Below, one piece after another: positions 27,673 to 35,352 of a DNA stretch of 64,000 bases (its first letter is position 1; every line of letters begins with the position of its first letter). Below the pieces are notes generated by a model. The model had not been told where the DNA came from and made no database searches. It saw nothing but the letters and a program-made list of their open reading frames with translations. A program made the position numbers and the translations under genes. Source of the stretch: Streptomyces venezuelae (GTDB taxonomy: Bacteria; Actinomycetota; Actinomycetes; Streptomycetales; Streptomycetaceae); the NCBI RefSeq assembly GCF_008642335.1, contig NZ_CP029191.1:3906001-3970000 (forward strand), read 5' to 3'.

Positions 27673-27702
27673 GCGCCCCCGGAGTTGCAGCTCCGGGGGC
27701 GC
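27673..27702 (+). terminator. GC-rich hairpin between the first two genes of the rightward operon
   Basis: A 12-bp perfect stem (GCGCCCCCGGAG) with a 6-base loop, with no U-run. It may act as an attenuator, lowering read-through from the 51-residue gene into the rest of the operon. Confidence 0.55.
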
Positions 27703-27740
27703 TGTTCGGGCCGTACCTACTGCTAGGGAGAGACGACCCA

Positions 27741-28004
27741 ATGAACCACATCGTTACTGTTCAGGAGGCTGTTACTGCCTTCGAGCCGTGGATGGAGCCC
27801 ACGGCCGCTGAGCTGGACGCCATCGAGCACGAGATGCCCGTCATCCTGGCGGACGTCGACCTGTTGGACGCGCAGATCGTCACCCTTGACCGAAGCCCGT
27901 CCGAGCTGGACGCACGGCGCCTTCGTCGGGCCCGCCGTAAGGCCCTGGCCGCACGCCTGACCCTCGCCAACACCGCCGCCACGGTTGCGGGGGTGGGCGC
28001 GTGA
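27741..28004 (+). CDS. AICE protein resembling DUF6284
   Basis: 87 residues from ATG 27741 with GGGAG upstream. The pattern EPWMEPTAAELDAIEHEMPV followed by ILADVDLLDAQI and a basic helix RRLRRARRKALAARLTLA matches small proteins that recur at this position in Streptomyces AICEs; I recall them as DUF6284. No biochemical role is known. Its stop overlaps the next start (GTGA). Confidence 0.75.
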   Translation: MNHIVTVQEAVTAFEPWMEPTAAELDAIEHEMPVILADVDLLDAQIVTLDRSPSELDARRLRRARRKALAARLTLANTAATVAGVGA

Positions 28005-28453
28005 GTGCCATCGACTCGAACCTGTCGGCCGCGCACTCTGAGGTGAAGGCCGAGATCGCCCGCACCGACACCAAGACCAGTCTCCTGCTCGCCTTTGTCG
28101 GTGCGCTGCTGGCCGGGACGTGGACGGTCGCCAAGGACGCGTCCCTGTCCGTGCCCGCCTGCGTGGTGGGCAGTCTGGGGATGGCGTTGCTGCTCGCGGC
28201 GGCGGGGCTGTTGCTGTCGTCGGTACGTCCGAACCTTGGCGGTCGGCACGGCTTCCCGCTGTGGGCGACGCTCAGCGCCGAGGAGATCACCGCCGAGCTC
28301 GCCCAGGACCAGCGGGCGCGGGACATCGCTGGACTCTCCCGCATCGCGGTCGCCAAGTTCACCGGCCTGAAGCGGGCCGTTGACCTGACCCGCGCTGGCG
28401 GTGCCCTGCTCGTGCTCGCCACGCTCCTCCAGGCCGGGGGTGCGTTGGTATGA
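28001..28453 (+). CDS. Pycsar-effector-like (PycTM/DUF5706) two-helix membrane protein
   Basis: 150 residues. The N-terminal amphipathic helix ends in the family hallmark RTDTKTSLLLAFVGALLAGT. Two membrane helices follow (to about residue 70), then a cytosolic part, then a C-terminal helix pair (ARDIAGLSRIAVAKFTGLKR) ending in a hydrophobic segment. This is the layout of PycTM effectors, which disrupt membranes on binding cCMP or cUMP in Pycsar anti-phage defence. No cyclase gene is adjacent. It is coupled on both sides by 4-base overlaps, so it is part of the transfer operon, which suggests it may instead serve spread or entry exclusion. Confidence 0.75.
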   Translation: MSAIDSNLSAAHSEVKAEIARTDTKTSLLLAFVGALLAGTWTVAKDASLSVPACVVGSLGMALLLAAAGLLLSSVRPNLGGRHGFPLWATLSAEEITAELAQDQRARDIAGLSRIAVAKFTGLKRAVDLTRAGGALLVLATLLQAGGALV

Positions 28454-29343
28454 ACCGCAAGGGCAAGATCCTGCTGGTCCTCGCCCTGGTCGGTGTGGTC
28501 GGCATGGCCTTTCGGGTCTCGTGGAACGCGTTGCGGGACATCGCGAACGCGGTCGGTGCCGACGAGCGGGCCGCGACGCTGTACCCGTTCGTGGTCGACG
28601 GGCTGATGGCGCTGGCCCTGGTCGCCACCCTCGTCCTGGTCGGCGACGACCGCAGGTTCGCACTGCGGGTGCTGGGCACCTACACCGTCGCCTCACTGGT
28701 CCTGAACTACGTGCATGGTCTGGTGCCGGAACTGCACGACCAGACCGTGGCCTGGGGTCGACTGGCCGACTGGGACCTGGCCAACTGGGTGCTGGTGCTG
28801 CTGGCCACGTCGCTGCCGGTCGGGTCGATCTACTTCGGATCCGATCTGGTCGCCAAGGTGCTCCACCACCGCCCCGCCCCGATCGACCCGCCGATGATGA
28901 ATGCGGAGGAATCTACTGAGACCGTCGTAAAACGGTCTACGGCTGACCTGCCGGTATCGACTCCGGCGCCGATCAACCCCAGCGCGATGACGCTGCCCCG
29001 ACCTGTGCCTGTCGGCTTTGTGAAGTCGACCCTTCCGGCCAAGCCGCTCCCTTCGATCGCTCCGGCTCCGGTCGTGCCGATCGAGCGGGGCGTGGTGGCT
29101 GCCGAGTCAGCCCGACCGCGTCGCGCCACCGGCCGCGTGCCAGACGCGGCGAAGCCGCGACAGCCCAAGCGCACGCCGGAACAACTGCTCGCCGAAGCAC
29201 GAGCGGCGACGGCTGCTTGGCCGGACGCGAAGGTGACCGGCGAGGGCATCCGCCGCGCGATCCGCACCTCCCCGGCCAACGCCCGGGTGCTGCGGGACAC
29301 GCTCCTTGCGGAGCGGGCCCGCACGGCGGGGGTGGCCACATGA
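28450..29343 (+). CDS. DUF2637 membrane protein (SpdB-like spread protein)
   Basis: 297 residues. Four membrane helices in the first 140 residues (KILLVLALVGVVGMAFRVSW; LYPFVVDGLMALALVATLVL; VLGTYTVASLVLNYVHGL; WDLANWVLVLLATSLPVG) match DUF2637. A Pro-rich linker leads to a C-terminal helical domain (RTPEQLLAEARAATAAWPDA; GEGIRRAIRTSPANARVL) that looks like a small HTH. Proteins of this kind are linked to intramycelial plasmid spread (pocking) in Streptomyces. Its ATG and TGA overlap both neighbours. Confidence 0.82.
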   Translation: MNRKGKILLVLALVGVVGMAFRVSWNALRDIANAVGADERAATLYPFVVDGLMALALVATLVLVGDDRRFALRVLGTYTVASLVLNYVHGLVPELHDQTVAWGRLADWDLANWVLVLLATSLPVGSIYFGSDLVAKVLHHRPAPIDPPMMNAEESTETVVKRSTADLPVSTPAPINPSAMTLPRPVPVGFVKSTLPAKPLPSIAPAPVVPIERGVVAAESARPRRATGRVPDAAKPRQPKRTPEQLLAEARAATAAWPDAKVTGEGIRRAIRTSPANARVLRDTLLAERARTAGVAT

Positions 29344-30164
29344 GCACGCCCACCACCGCGGCGGTGAAGTCGTTCAGCTTCGGCGGGGGCTGGCAGTCCA
29401 TGGCCGCCCTGGTCCTCGCCGCCCGTGGGGAGCTGGACTATCGCACGTTCTTGATGGCGAACGTCGGGGACGACTCCGAGCACCCCGGCACCCTCGCTTA
29501 CCTCAAGCAGTACGCCCTCCCCTACGCCAAAGCCCACGGCCTTGAGCTGGTCGTCCTGGATCGGGTGATGAAGCGCTCAGGCGAGGTCCGCACCCTGTTC
29601 CAGGACCTCACCCGCGAGGGCTCGCGGTCGCTGAAGATCCCGGTACGGATGTCGAACGGGGCCCCCGGCACCCGCTCGTGCACGGCTCAGTTCAAAATCA
29701 AGGTCGTTGGCGACGAACTCAAGCGCCGCGGTGCCACCAAGGACGCCCCGGCCACGGTCGGGATCGGCATCAGCCTCGATGAGATTCACCGGGCGAACAA
29801 ACGGCGCTGCGAGCCGCACGAGGTCATCGAATACCCGCTGCTGGAACGCGGTATCCGACGGATCGACTGTGCCCGGATCATCCGCAGCGCGGGCCTACCG
29901 GTGCCGCCGAAGTCCTCGTGCTGGTTCTGCCCCTTCAAGCGGCCGGAAGCCTGGCACGACATGCGTCGCGACGAGCCGGAGCTGTTCGAGCGGGCGTGCC
30001 AGCTCGAAGAGCTCTTGAACCGCCGCCGCGACGAACTCGGCAAGGACCACGTCTGGCTGACCCGGTTCAACCGGCCGCTACGGGCCGCGATCCCGGATGG
30101 CGTGGACACGCTGCCGTTCGACGAATTCGACTCCGGCTGTGACTCCGGCTGGTGCATGACCTGA
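29340..30164 (+). CDS. PAPS-reductase-like PP-loop protein of unknown substrate
   Basis: 274 residues from ATG 29340 (overlapping the previous stop). An N-type ATP pyrophosphatase PP-loop variant, SFSFGGGWQSMAALVLAARG, is followed by LMANVGDDSEHPGTLAYLKQ. RSCTAQFKIKVVGDELKRRG is reminiscent of the region where related enzymes hold an iron-sulphur or zinc site, and SSCWFCPFKRPEAWHDMR is a clear CxxC. It ends CDSGWCMT. The family is common in phages and AICEs and is distinct from assimilatory CysH. Possible roles are thio-modification of nucleic acid or a nucleotide transferase; neither is established. Confidence 0.82.
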   Translation: MSTPTTAAVKSFSFGGGWQSMAALVLAARGELDYRTFLMANVGDDSEHPGTLAYLKQYALPYAKAHGLELVVLDRVMKRSGEVRTLFQDLTREGSRSLKIPVRMSNGAPGTRSCTAQFKIKVVGDELKRRGATKDAPATVGIGISLDEIHRANKRRCEPHEVIEYPLLERGIRRIDCARIIRSAGLPVPPKSSCWFCPFKRPEAWHDMRRDEPELFERACQLEELLNRRRDELGKDHVWLTRFNRPLRAAIPDGVDTLPFDEFDSGCDSGWCMT

Positions 30165-30239
30165 CCTCCGCTTCATCCCCTCGTGCGGGGCCTCTGCGCG
30201 CCCCGCACCTCCCCTCTCTGCCTCTCCTAGGAGTGAGTG

Positions 30240-30566
30240 ATGGGCAAGCCCGACACGCGCCACCTCGACCGCCAGATACGCGAGACGACCCGCAAGCTCG
30301 ACGCCGCCCGGCAGCGCCAGATGTGGCCGCTGAACGGCCGTGAACGCCGCGCCATCCTCGCCGCTATGACCAGCGTTTCCGTCAAGGTGGCGCGGCACAA
30401 GAGCACCGATCGCGACGTCACGAAGGCCGACCAGGCGTGGGAGTCGGCCGCGACCCGGCTTCAGGCGGAGATCACCGCCCTGGAGACGGAGCGGCAGAAC
30501 GCCGTGAACGCGGCCGCTGCTGAGAAGGCGGCCAAGACCGCGAAGAAGTCCTCGGGGTGGTGGTGA
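30240..30566 (+). CDS. Small basic coiled-coil AICE protein
   Basis: 108 residues from ATG 30240 with AGGAG eight bases upstream. It is highly charged and mostly helical (DRQIRETTRKLDAARQRQMW; AATRLQAEITALETERQNAV), ending in a Lys/Ala tail and KKSSGWW. No known domain. Its stop overlaps the GTG of the next small gene, whose product ends the same way. Confidence 0.75.
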   Translation: MGKPDTRHLDRQIRETTRKLDAARQRQMWPLNGRERRAILAAMTSVSVKVARHKSTDRDVTKADQAWESAATRLQAEITALETERQNAVNAAAAEKAAKTAKKSSGWW

Positions 30567-30736
30567 CCGTGGCTGCCAAACCGGCGCCTCCCGGTGAGTG
30601 CCCGCAGTGCTGGGCGCACGCCCACGACAAGAGCATCCACAAGGCCCTCAAGGGCGAGCAGTGCCAGCCCTGCCTGGACCACATGAACAACGGCCACCCC
30701 GTCCTCGTGCCCAAGAAGCCGTCCAGCTGGTGGTGA
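30563..30736 (+). CDS. 57-residue zinc-ribbon-like protein
   Basis: Starts at GTG 30563, overlapping the previous stop (GTGA). Two CxxC pairs (GECPQCWAHAHDKSIHK, then GEQCQPCLDHM) with nearby His residues form a probable treble-clef or ribbon zinc site. The C-terminus reads KKPSSWW, close to the end of the preceding protein. Comparable tiny Cys-rich proteins occur before the tra gene in other AICEs. No function known. Confidence 0.72.
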   Translation: MTVAAKPAPPGECPQCWAHAHDKSIHKALKGEQCQPCLDHMNNGHPVLVPKKPSSWW

Positions 30737-30804
30737 CCACCCCCGCCCCTGCTCTTCCCCCTCGCCTTCCCGCCCCGTCCGGGGCAGTCAGGAGTGATGC
30801 CGTC

Positions 30805-32931
30805 ATGAGCGGCAACGTCGTACCCCTGCACAAAACCCCCGCCCCGCCCGACACCGAACCGGGCCCGAACCTCACCGTGGTGCCCGAGCCCGCCCCGGCG
30901 CCCGTCGTGCCGCTGTGGGTGCGCTCCGGGCGCGCCGTGCGGCACGCGGTCACCCACGAACGCACCCGTGAGGCGGGCCGGTTGGCCGTGCGGCACGGCA
31001 TGTACGTGGTCGGCGGCACCCGCATCGTCACCCGTCGTACGTGGGACGGCCGCACCGGCGCCCGCTACGAACGCCTCCTCCGCGCTGCCGAGGCCACCGG
31101 AAACTACGAGGTGGCCGCGGAGTGGGAGGAGCGGCTGCAGCGCTTCCGCGAAGCCCGTCACCGCCGCCGCATGGACCTCCTCAAGTCCCCCGTGGACGTG
31201 GCCAAGGGACTCGCGGTCGGGACCGGCGCCGGCATCGGCACGCTCGTCGGACTCGGGGTCGTGCTGGCCATCGCCAACGAGGACATCGCCGATGTCCTCA
31301 CGCCGTTGCTGGCGGTCATCGAGTTCATCCGGCTCCTGATTACCATCGTCTCCGTCGTCTGGGGCCCCGCCCTCAAGGTCGGGCCGCTGCTGGTGCTGCT
31401 CGCGCTGTGGAGCGTGGGCCGCAAGCAGCAAGCCGCACCGAACTGGGTCCTGCCCGCCACCGTCCGATCCGGTGAGGGTGAGCCGATCACTCCCTCGATC
31501 GTCGTCAAGGCTCTGCGGGACCTGGGCATCGCCCCGCTGAAGAGCGCCATTAAGGAGATGGGCGACGCGGGCGCGGCGATGCTGGGGCCCATCCGGATCG
31601 CCGGATGCGGCGTGGAAGTCGACGTGACCCTGCCCTCTGGGGTGTCGACGAACGAGGTTCAGCAGCGGCGGCGCAAGCTTGCCGAGAACCTGACCCGGCA
31701 CGAGCACGAGGTGTTCATCACCATCCCCGAAGCCGCCCGCACCGTGCGGCTGTGGATCGCCGACTCGGGTGCGTTGGATGAGCCGATCGGCCCGTCTCCG
31801 CTGGTCACCGACGAGACGATGACCGCGAACTATAAGACTGGCAAGGCGCCGTGGGGTCAGGACCTGCGCGGCGACGCGGCAGAGCTGAGCGTCTACCAAC
31901 GGCACCTGCTCATCACTGGACGCTCGAACCAGGGCAAGACCGCTGCTCTGCGCGCCATCGCGCTGTGGCTGGCGCTCGACAAGTCCGTGCAGTTCTGGAT
32001 CGCCGACCTCAAGGGCGTCGGAGACTGGAGCATGTTCGACGGCATCGCCGACGTCCTCATCGAGGGCCCCTCCGACGACCACGTCATCCAGGCGACCGAG
32101 ATGGTCGAAGCCGCGGTGGAAGAGATGAACCGCCGTATCGAGGTACGCCGCAACGACCCGGCCGCGACGTTCCCGCCGCTCATCGTCAATGTCGACGAAG
32201 CACAGGTCGCGTTCATGTGCCCGGCCATCGGCGACGACAAGCGGCCCTACGGCGGCTCCAAGGCCGCATCCCGGTACTTCATGGCCGTCCGCAAAATCCA
32301 CAACCAGGGACGCGCGGTCGACGTGCTGATGTGGCAGGGCACCCAGGACCCGACCAACGAGAACCTGCCCAAGCTCGTCCGCGAGGGCGCACACACCCGC
32401 GCCTCCCTCGTACTGGGCACCGACACCCAGTCCCGGATGGCCCTCGGTGACAAGGCCGTGGACGACGGTGCGGCCCCGCACCTGCTGCGTCAGGGCCTGG
32501 ACAAGGGCACCCTCGTCGTCGCCTCGGACGGCATCGACCTTCCCAAGGGCCAGTCGTTCATCACGGTGCGCACGCACTTCATCGACGACGAACCGGCCGT
32601 TGAGATCGCCGCACGAGCCAAGGCACTGCGGGACGGGATCGCGACCGTGCACGCCATCAACCCGGGCGAGCAGCGCGACCCGCTCGCCGACATCGCCGAC
32701 GTGTTCGGCGACGCCCCGCGGCTGCGCACCAACGAGGTGCTGAAGCGGCTGCACGCGCTGGACCCGAAGTTCTACGGCGACCAGTGGACCAACGACCGGC
32801 TCAAGCGCGAGCTGGAGGAGCACGGCGAGGAGCCGAAGAAGTCCCACGGGGTCATGGTCGTCCACCGCGATCACGTCCTGCGGGCCCTCGCCAACCGCGA
32901 CAACAACGGTTCCGCTTCCCCCGTCGGATAG
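30805..32931 (+). CDS. FtsK/SpoIIIE-type conjugative DNA translocase (TraSA/TraB-like)
   Basis: 708 residues. Membrane helices lie near residues 135-158 and 165-205. The FtsK motor has Walker A GRSNQGKT (about 372-379) and Walker B LIVNVDE (about 458-464), with FWIADLKGVGDWSMF and MWQGTQDPTNENLPKLVREG between and after. The C-terminal part has a winged-helix-like DNA-recognition region (RLRTNEVLKRLHALDPKF). Such proteins alone move double-stranded plasmid DNA between mycelia by binding 8-bp repeats at the clt site. ATG 30805 follows AGGAG; a GTG at 30733 overlapping the previous stop is an alternative start. Confidence 0.92.
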   Translation: MSGNVVPLHKTPAPPDTEPGPNLTVVPEPAPAPVVPLWVRSGRAVRHAVTHERTREAGRLAVRHGMYVVGGTRIVTRRTWDGRTGARYERLLRAAEATGNYEVAAEWEERLQRFREARHRRRMDLLKSPVDVAKGLAVGTGAGIGTLVGLGVVLAIANEDIADVLTPLLAVIEFIRLLITIVSVVWGPALKVGPLLVLLALWSVGRKQQAAPNWVLPATVRSGEGEPITPSIVVKALRDLGIAPLKSAIKEMGDAGAAMLGPIRIAGCGVEVDVTLPSGVSTNEVQQRRRKLAENLTRHEHEVFITIPEAARTVRLWIADSGALDEPIGPSPLVTDETMTANYKTGKAPWGQDLRGDAAELSVYQRHLLITGRSNQGKTAALRAIALWLALDKSVQFWIADLKGVGDWSMFDGIADVLIEGPSDDHVIQATEMVEAAVEEMNRRIEVRRNDPAATFPPLIVNVDEAQVAFMCPAIGDDKRPYGGSKAASRYFMAVRKIHNQGRAVDVLMWQGTQDPTNENLPKLVREGAHTRASLVLGTDTQSRMALGDKAVDDGAAPHLLRQGLDKGTLVVASDGIDLPKGQSFITVRTHFIDDEPAVEIAARAKALRDGIATVHAINPGEQRDPLADIADVFGDAPRLRTNEVLKRLHALDPKFYGDQWTNDRLKRELEEHGEEPKKSHGVMVVHRDHVLRALANRDNNGSASPVG

Positions 32932-32955
32932 CGGGGAGCCGAGGCCGCCCGGTCC

Positions 32956-33110
32956 GGGGAGGCGGGGAGAACTCCCCAACCGCCTCCCCGGGCCGCCTCC
33001 CCCGCTCTGATCAGCGAAAACACCACTTCGGGGAGGCGGGGAGGCGTGCAGGTCAGCACCCCTGAAACCCCCTCCACAGCACCCCCGGCAGGGGGTGCCT
33101 GTGCCTCCCC
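32956..33110. repeat. GGGGAGGC octamer cluster, candidate clt / TraB recognition site
   Basis: The 8-mer GGGGAGGC occurs at 32956, 33030 and 33038 on the plus strand and as GCCTCCCC at 32982, 32995 and 33103, six copies within 155 bases directly behind the translocase gene. clt loci of Streptomyces conjugative plasmids lie next to traB and consist of plasmid-specific octamer repeats. Confidence 0.65.
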
Positions 33111-33135
33111 GACCACTGTCGTGAAGGGATTCCGC

Positions 33136-33570
33136 ATGCACCCCGACACCACCCCCGAGACGGGTGCCACGGGCGCCGGTCTGAGCGAAGCACAGGCCGA
33201 AACGGAGGCGCGGCGGATCATCGCCGACGCCTACCGCGACACCACCCCCGTCGCCCAGCCCGGACGGCCGCCGATGAGTCAGGGCGCCACCGACGCCAGC
33301 GTGCTCCTGCTCGCCGGGGGCGCCACCACGGTCATGGTCGGCGGCACGGCCGGTGTGCTGATGTACGTCTCGCAGTTCGCCGACCCGATCGTCTGCGGAC
33401 TCGTCTTCGGCGCCCCGAGCTTCCTCGTGCTCGCCCTGGCCCGCCTCGCCCGACGGGCCAAGCCCGCCCCGGACATCCACCACCACTACGCCGGTCCGGT
33501 CCATCAGGACCAGCGCACCGTCCACAGCCGCACGAGCGGCGTGTGGGCCAAGACCCGTAACCAGCACTGA
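33136..33570 (+). CDS. AICE membrane protein, two helices
   Basis: 144 residues from ATG 33136 with AAGGGA upstream; a GTG at 33121 is in frame. A polar N-terminus (GLSEAQAETEARRIIADAYR) is followed by two hydrophobic helices (VLLLAGGATTVMVGGTAGVL; DPIVCGLVFGAPSFLVLALA). A His/basic tail (DIHHHYAGPVHQDQRTVHSR) follows. It probably belongs to the spread/transfer group by position. Family not recognised with certainty. Confidence 0.75.
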   Translation: MHPDTTPETGATGAGLSEAQAETEARRIIADAYRDTTPVAQPGRPPMSQGATDASVLLLAGGATTVMVGGTAGVLMYVSQFADPIVCGLVFGAPSFLVLALARLARRAKPAPDIHHHYAGPVHQDQRTVHSRTSGVWAKTRNQH

Positions 33571-33594
33571 CCAGCCACGGAAGGGAAGCCCACT

Positions 33595-34002
33595 GTGAGC
33601 AGCGGACAACACTGCAAGACCATCCGCTACATCGCCCCGACGGAGGCGTACGCGCTGGCCCCGAGCATCCTCAGCGAGATCGGTTGGACGACGCGCACTG
33701 TCGCCGACGCGGAGTGCTTCGACGAGTTGGAGCGGGAGTACTACCTGCGCAAGGCCGCGCTGCTCGACCGCATCGCGCTGCTGGATGAGCCCGACCTGTT
33801 CAGTGACGGTGACGTCACGGAGACCGCGCTCGCCGCGGCCCTGATGCTGCTGGACATCGACCGGCCGCACCTCGCCGCGCACCTCGCGGCAGAGGGTGAG
33901 AAGGACCCGCGCGGCTACGTCCGCCAGCAGTACGAACGGCAAGCCGTCTGTGTCTGCGACGACCCCGGCGAAGGCCCCTGCTTCCTGCACCCCGACCGCT
34001 AG
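33595..34002 (+). CDS. Hypothetical acidic AICE protein
   Basis: 135 residues from GTG 33595, with GGAAGGGAAG upstream. It is mostly helical and acidic, with DELEREYYLRKAALLDRIAL and a C-terminal VCVCDDPGEGPCFLHPDR that places three Cys and one His near each other, possibly a metal site. It lies between the transfer and replication modules. No recognised domain. Confidence 0.7.
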   Translation: MSSGQHCKTIRYIAPTEAYALAPSILSEIGWTTRTVADAECFDELEREYYLRKAALLDRIALLDEPDLFSDGDVTETALAAALMLLDIDRPHLAAHLAAEGEKDPRGYVRQQYERQAVCVCDDPGEGPCFLHPDR

Positions 34003-34087
34003 CTACGCCAAGGGCGGCCCCCTCGTCTCGCCAAAGTCGCGGGGCCGCCCTTGTCACCAGCACCTATCAGAACTGGAGACATCCAGC

Positions 34088-35002
34088 ATGACGCAACCGA
34101 CCGACATCCGGCGAGAGAGCCTGCTCACCGCCGCTGTGAACGCTGCGGAACGGGGATGGTGCGTCTTCCCGCTCCGTCCCGGCACCAAGCGGCCCGCGCT
34201 GCACGGCGAGGCCGCCTGCCCGCGCACGGGCCCGTGCGCCGACGGGCACCGCAAGTGGGAGCAGCGGGCCACGACCGACGTGGACCGTATCCGGTCCACC
34301 TGGTCGCACGCCCCGTACAACGTCGGCATCGCCACCGGTCCCTCCCGCCTGCTCGTCGTCGACCTGGACATGCCGAAGGACAACGGCAGTGCGGACGCGC
34401 CTTGCGGCGCGACGACCTTCACGGCGCTCTGCGAGCGCGCCGGGCATGCCGTCCCCGACACCTACCGGGTCCGGACTGCGAGCGGCGGGCAGCACCTGTA
34501 CTTCACCGCGCCCGACAGCGTCCGTCTGGCCAACACGGCGGGCACCATCGCCCCGTTGGTCGACACCCGAGCGTGGGGTGGCTACGTTGTCGCTGCGGGC
34601 AGCACCACCCCTTCCGGAAGCTACGAAGCTCTCAGCGGCCCTCTGGCGGCCCCGGTGCCGTCCTGGTTGCTGAGCATTCTCAAACCGGCCCGCAAGGCCG
34701 TACAGGCCCCTTCTGTGGCCGTAACGGCACAATCCCGCCGATACGCTGACACGGCGCTCGCCAATGAGACGCGCACCGTCAGCGGGGCCCAACGCGGGGA
34801 GCGCGAGGCGAAGTTGTTCGCGGCGGCGCGAGCCCTGGGGCGGTTCATCGCGTGGGGCGACCTCCCCCGAGCACGGGTGGAGGCTGCTCTTCAGGAGGCG
34901 GGGGAGGCCACGGGACTGCCCGCGTCACAGTGCCGCTCGACTCTGCGCAGCGCGCTCAACTGGTCCATCGCCCACAACCCGCAGCGCCGGACGACGGCAT
35001 GA
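34088..35002 (+). CDS. Bifunctional DNA primase/polymerase (AICE replication)
   Basis: 304 residues from ATG 34088, with TGGAGA upstream. AEP domain: AAERGWCVFPLRPGTKRPAL, a zinc-binding-like CPRTGPCADGHRKWEQ insert, NVGIATGPSRLLVVDLDMPK (catalytic DxD), RVRTASGGQHLYFTAP, and DTRAWGGYVVAAGS. The C-terminal helical part (EREAKLFAAARALGRFIAWG) is a primase-C-like region. With the following AAA protein it forms the replication unit found in prim-pol type AICEs. Its TGA overlaps the next ATG. Confidence 0.87.
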   Translation: MTQPTDIRRESLLTAAVNAAERGWCVFPLRPGTKRPALHGEAACPRTGPCADGHRKWEQRATTDVDRIRSTWSHAPYNVGIATGPSRLLVVDLDMPKDNGSADAPCGATTFTALCERAGHAVPDTYRVRTASGGQHLYFTAPDSVRLANTAGTIAPLVDTRAWGGYVVAAGSTTPSGSYEALSGPLAAPVPSWLLSILKPARKAVQAPSVAVTAQSRRYADTALANETRTVSGAQRGEREAKLFAAARALGRFIAWGDLPRARVEAALQEAGEATGLPASQCRSTLRSALNWSIAHNPQRRTTA

Positions 35003-35352
35003 GTGCCCCCAACCGCCCCCGCCTGAAGAGCATTCCGCCCACCCCGACCGGCCCGCGCCCCGCCCAACAGCGTGGGCCGCGCCCGACCGTGGGCGCCCCG
35101 AAGGGCGTCGCCGAAGGCGTCCCCATTGCTGTTCGCCCTGACCCGCAGGCTGGCGACGGACGGTACGCCATCGCGTGGCTGCACATCTGCGCCCCGCGCG
35201 GCGCGGTGCCCACCGCCACCTCGCGGTGCGAGTGCGGCCGTGACCGCAGTGCGGTCGGCCTCTTGAAGGTGCTCTCACTGATCACCGAGCACAAGAACCA
35301 CCGCGACGCATGCCCCCTGCGCAACCCCCAGGAAGGAAGGGCCGCCGCATGA
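34999..35352 (+). CDS. Small Cys-containing protein of the replication operon
   Basis: 117 residues, coupled to both neighbours by ATGA overlaps. The first 45 residues are Pro-rich and probably disordered. The remainder holds CAP, CECG and a late Cys with His pairs (SRCECGRDRSAVGLLKVLSL; ITEHKNHRDACPLRNPQEGR), a plausible zinc-finger-like fold. It probably bridges the prim-pol and the AAA protein, or binds DNA; this is inference from position. Confidence 0.72.
   Translation: MSAPNRPRLKSIPPTPTGPRPAQQRGPRPTVGAPKGVAEGVPIAVRPDPQAGDGRYAIAWLHICAPRGAVPTATSRCECGRDRSAVGLLKVLSLITEHKNHRDACPLRNPQEGRAAA

Noticed and set aside
30472..33990. 1172-codon open frame on the minus strand
   Set aside because: Antisense to the translocase and neighbouring AICE genes, which have clear motifs and ribosome sites. 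Composition is typical of a shadow frame.
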